Positions 39,926 to 43,186 of a stretch of 43,186 nt of DNA are shown piece by piece. The notes under the pieces were generated by a model. The model had not been told where the DNA came from, did no database searches, and was given only the letters and a program-made list of their open reading frames with translations. A program made the position numbers and the translations under genes. Within the stretch, counting starts at the first letter, position 1, and every line of letters starts with the position of its first letter. Source of the DNA: an uncultured Clostridium sp. (GTDB lineage Bacteria; Bacillota; Clostridia; TANB77; CAG-508); NCBI GenBank assembly GCA_947574235.1, contig CANPIU010000012.1, positions 1 to 43,186 of the forward strand, in the 5' to 3' direction.

Positions 39926-41941
39926 CTATTTCTTAAATAGTTTGTTAAATAGTCCTTTACTGTTATTTTTTCGATTACTTGATTTTTTTCGGCTATTGGC
40001 AATTATCATATCAATACTTTCTTCATCATCAAAGGAAATAACGGTTTTATTTCTTAATTTTTGCTTGCGATATTCTTCTTCATCATCATCATAATTGTAT
40101 TCATAAATATTTTCGTATTCGTCGTCATCTTCCTCGTCGTCTTCTACATAGGAGTTTTTATGATAGGCTCTATAATCATCTTCGTCATCGTATTCGTCGT
40201 CATATAGGTCATCTTCTTCATAATTATTTCGATAGGGTTCTTCGTAGTCGTCCTCTTCATAATCGTCTTCTTCTAGTTCTGGTTCTTCATATTCTTCTTC
40301 GTCTATTTCTTCTTGTTCTTCTAAATAGGCTTTTGGTGTATATTGATAAGTAGGATTTTGACGTTGATAGTCTTGATATTCTTCCTCTTCAAAATCATCT
40401 TCTTGGTAAATTTCTTCTTCTATCTCTTCTTCTACTTCTTCGTAATCATCCTCTTCTTCAAAGTCTTCCTCATCATAAATTTCTTCATCCTCTTCTTCAT
40501 CGTCTTCGAAATCTACTTCAAGGTTTTCTTCTTCCTCATCTTCTGTCATTGAATATTCTTCTAACTTGTATTGATGATATTCTTGCTTTCCTTTTTCTAA
40601 TTCTTCCTCTAATGCATCATCTTCATCATCTTCATATTTTAGGGTAGGAATTGGCTCCTCTTTCTTTTTGGGTACACTACTACCATTTTTGCTTGTCCTT
40701 CTTACTTCTGCTAATTCTGGTATCTTTTCTGTTTCTTCTACTTCTACTGTTTCTTCTATTTTATATTCTGATAAATCTCGATTGAATTTTTGAGATACTT
40801 CTTCTTGAAATACATTGTAAATATTTTTAATGCCTTCTATTCTCCAGTAATTTGAGTTAATAACAGTCCCCATACTAATGTTGACATTGTTGACTTCTTG
40901 TTCAAAGTTCTTTTCTTTATCTTCAATGTTTTTCAAATAGGTTTTATTATATAATTGATTATATCCTTTTTTGGTTGATTTGCTAATGGTTTCTCGAATA
41001 ATTAGTTCATACAGTTTTTCGATTTGCATGATATCTAATTCAAAATTATTACATGCTTCCATCATCATTTTTTTATGAACTCGTGGGCCACTAATAGCTG
41101 CCATCCTCTCATAATCTAAAAAACCTGCTATATATTCTCTTTCTGCGTTTAGGAACGCTAACTTAACGCTAGTATCTCTTAGCGTTTTTTGATATTTATT
41201 TAAACGTATCACGTCACTATCTGGCTCAGCTAGCAATTTCTTCATTTTATCATACACAGAAATATAGCACTCCGCTTCTCTTTCTGCAATATCAATCCTA
41301 ACTTTAATAGCTCTTTTTAGTACGTCTTGATTAAAAGAAACTTTTTCATTTTTCCCATTTCTTATCATAATTTCCAAAGCTTCTTGTCTTACTTTTTCTT
41401 TTTCAAAGTTAATAAAATCTTTTAAGCTTACAATGTCTTTGACATCTAACTCGTCAAATTCTGTATGCATCCTTTCAACATAACTAATATGATTGGCTTC
41501 CCCAATTCTTCTTGCTTTTTCACATTTATTTCTGTTTTTTTGTTTTTTAGAAAAATCCGTTAAGTTCTTGATAAACTCTGACCTGATTTCTTTTAACTTT
41601 TCATTATTTTTTTCGAGTAAATTTTCTATTTTCTTTAACTTAATGTCCAATACTTCTGCTTCTTCGCCTAATTCTGTAAATAGTTGTGCTCTTTCTTCCT
41701 CTAGTTGTTTATTTTCTTTATATAATTTTTCTTGCTCTTGTTGCAAATTTTCTATTTCTTTTGCTGTATCGTCAAATTCCTGTATGACTTCTAGCTCTTT
41801 TTCTGTTACATTTTGATAGTTTTCAATTTCATTGATTAGTTCGCTATAATTTTCATTGTTCTTTTTTAAATTGTATTGCTTATTCAGTTTTAAAACTTTT
41901 TCCATATATTTCTCTAAAACAATAGCACTTCTTTCATACAT
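39926..41941 (-). CDS. coiled-coil protein with very acidic low-complexity C-terminal half
   Basis: N-terminal coiled coil, then extended D/E/Y-rich tract and basic C-terminal tail (NSRKKSSNRKNNSKGLFNKLFKK). Confidence 0.8.
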   Translation of the reverse strand: MYERSAIVLEKYMEKVLKLNKQYNLKKNNENYSELINEIENYQNVTEKELEVIQEFDDTAKEIENLQQEQEKLYKENKQLEEERAQLFTELGEEAEVLDIKLKKIENLLEKNNEKLKEIRSEFIKNLTDFSKKQKNRNKCEKARRIGEANHISYVERMHTEFDELDVKDIVSLKDFINFEKEKVRQEALEIMIRNGKNEKVSFNQDVLKRAIKVRIDIAEREAECYISVYDKMKKLLAEPDSDVIRLNKYQKTLRDTSVKLAFLNAEREYIAGFLDYERMAAISGPRVHKKMMMEACNNFELDIMQIEKLYELIIRETISKSTKKGYNQLYNKTYLKNIEDKEKNFEQEVNNVNISMGTVINSNYWRIEGIKNIYNVFQEEVSQKFNRDLSEYKIEETVEVEETEKIPELAEVRRTSKNGSSVPKKKEEPIPTLKYEDDEDDALEEELEKGKQEYHQYKLEEYSMTEDEEEENLEVDFEDDEEEDEEIYDEEDFEEEDDYEEVEEEIEEEIYQEDDFEEEEYQDYQRQNPTYQYTPKAYLEEQEEIDEEEYEEPELEEDDYEEDDYEEPYRNNYEEDDLYDDEYDDEDDYRAYHKNSYVEDDEEDDDEYENIYEYNYDDDEEEYRKQKLRNKTVISFDDEESIDMIIANSRKKSSNRKNNSKGLFNKLFKK

Positions 41942-41975
41942 GTTGATGCAACCTCCAAAATTCTACATTTCTTTC

Positions 41976-42593
41976 TTATTTACTTTCTTTCGTTACTTTT
42001 CTTTTCTCCACTTTGAATATGGCAAAAGCTATTATCATCCCAATGGTAGCTGTTATTAATTGTGTTATCCCCATTGCCGTTTGTAAATTATCTACCATTT
42101 TTGCTGGAAAGATTTTAAAAACCTTTAAGCACTCAAAACTTGCGAAGATAATTAAGACTTTTACTATAATTCCTACTACACTAGCCAAAAAGTAATTTTT
42201 ATTTTTTCCTAGTAGGATATATTTATAGGCATAAATCAAGGCAAAATTTCCTAACCAAATCGCTGGTATCATATACACCATATAGACAGAGGCTGTGCCG
42301 AATACATAACCACTCACGATGGTAGAGATGCTTGGCATGGTTATAATTCCTATTATTTTTTTCCATCCTTTAATATTGATAGCTGAGACAATTAAAGCAG
42401 TATTAACAACAGAGCCAACGATAATTTGTGAATAGCTTGTTATAATACTTTGCGTTCCAAAGATAGCCTTAATTAATTGTGCTAAAAAGGTAGGAACTAA
42501 AAAGGCAATTAGTCCTATACTAATTGTTTGTAGAATATCTACTTTTTCTGAAACATGATATAAGGTCTTATTTAAGGTATTTTCTTTTTCCAT
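41976..42593 (-). CDS. multi-TM membrane protein (possible transporter substrate-binding component)
   Basis: About 6 hydrophobic helices; full ORF. Confidence 0.6.
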   Translation of the reverse strand: MEKENTLNKTLYHVSEKVDILQTISIGLIAFLVPTFLAQLIKAIFGTQSIITSYSQIIVGSVVNTALIVSAINIKGWKKIIGIITMPSISTIVSGYVFGTASVYMVYMIPAIWLGNFALIYAYKYILLGKNKNYFLASVVGIIVKVLIIFASFECLKVFKIFPAKMVDNLQTAMGITQLITATIGMIIAFAIFKVEKRKVTKESK

Positions 42594-42748
42594 TTTCTAG
42601 CCTCTTTTCTCTTTCTTTTTTCTTCCCCTATTATATCGAAAAAAAATGAAAAAGTCTATACTTTTAATATGATTTTCCTTATTTATCAGTTTCTAAAAAT
42701 AGCCTTGAATTTATTTTTAAATCCAAAGCTATTTTAAAAGATGAATTT

Positions 42749-42981
42749 CTAATTTTTTATTTCCTTTTTTAACTTTTGTAATTCTTTTTCTTTTATTTTC
42801 GTTATTTTCTTTATGGTTGCTTCATTGATATTATTTTTCAACATTTGAATCACAAAGTTTCGAGTTGCTGTTTCAATTCCACTCTGTATCCCGTTCTTTT
42901 ATTCCAAATTCCACACCTTCCTTATAATTCATCCTAAAAATATCCCTTAAATTTTCCATTACCATAGTATCTACCAGCCCC
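42749..42981 (-). pseudogene. Rpn/PD-(D/E)XK transposase-like C-terminal fragment, copy 1
   Basis: MENLRDIFRMNYKEGVEFGIK then shift, NGIQSGIETATRNFVIQMLKNNINEATIKKITKIKEKELQKLKKEIKN. Confidence 0.65.
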
Positions 42982-43186
42982 TTAGCTATTGATTTCCCTT
43001 TTTATTTTTTCTAGTTCTTGCTTCTTTACTTTTGTTATTTTAATAATTGTCTTTTCGCTCATTTGGTTCTTTAACATTTGAATAATAAAATTACGTGTTG
43101 CTCTTTCAATCCCTGTTTGAATTCCACTCTGTATCCCGTTCTTTTATTCCAAATTCTACACCTTCCTTATAATTCATCCTAAAAAT
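42982..43186 (-). pseudogene. Rpn/PD-(D/E)XK transposase-like C-terminal part, copy 2 (runs off window)
   Basis: NGIQSGIQTGIERATRNFIIQMLKNQMSEKTIIKITKVKKQELEKIKREINS; same frameshift as copy 1. Confidence 0.65.

Noticed and set aside
40343-40552. Plus-strand ORF in the acidic-protein gene
   Set aside because: Phe/Leu/Ile-only translation is the complement of the GAA/GAT-rich acidic codons.
1-43186. Prophage, tRNA or rRNA genes
   Set aside because: No phage structural, packaging or integrase genes and no recognisable tRNA/rRNA sequence seen by eye.

Overview
This 43.2 kb window is AT-rich and resembles a Clostridia/Firmicutes genome, with most genes on the minus strand. The left end (about 1-7.4 kb) looks like a mobile/defence island. 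It holds an AlbA_2/Schlafen-type ATP-binding protein, a GajA-like OLD-family ATPase/TOPRIM nuclease, a GajB-like UvrD helicase (frameshifted, with an altered DExx box), a membrane-anchored ComEC-type metallo-beta-lactamase-fold protein overlapping the helicase stop codon, and an IS200/IS605 TnpA element with several hairpins. The middle is accessory and housekeeping content: two GntR-ABC cassettes, a Dxs-like synthase, radical SAM/SPL, NUDIX, DUF4097, VanZ, TfoX, RhuM-Fic, a FtsX-type ABC transporter and ABC-F proteins. The most notable non-obvious locus is at 23.98-24.88 kb. It looks like a type III toxin-antitoxin system: two ~35-nt tandem repeats ending in A-tracts, an intrinsic terminator, then a ToxN/AbiQ/CptN-family toxin. 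The toxin frame has one N-terminal frameshift and reads directly into a 4Fe-4S ferredoxin at its C-terminus. The right end has a SipW signal peptidase/prepilin-like cluster, metK, an MFS-like transporter, a very acidic coiled-coil protein, and tandem Rpn-like C-terminal fragments. Several genes have short frameshifting lesions, so pseudogenisation versus assembly indels needs checking. I saw no rRNA, tRNA or CRISPR array.
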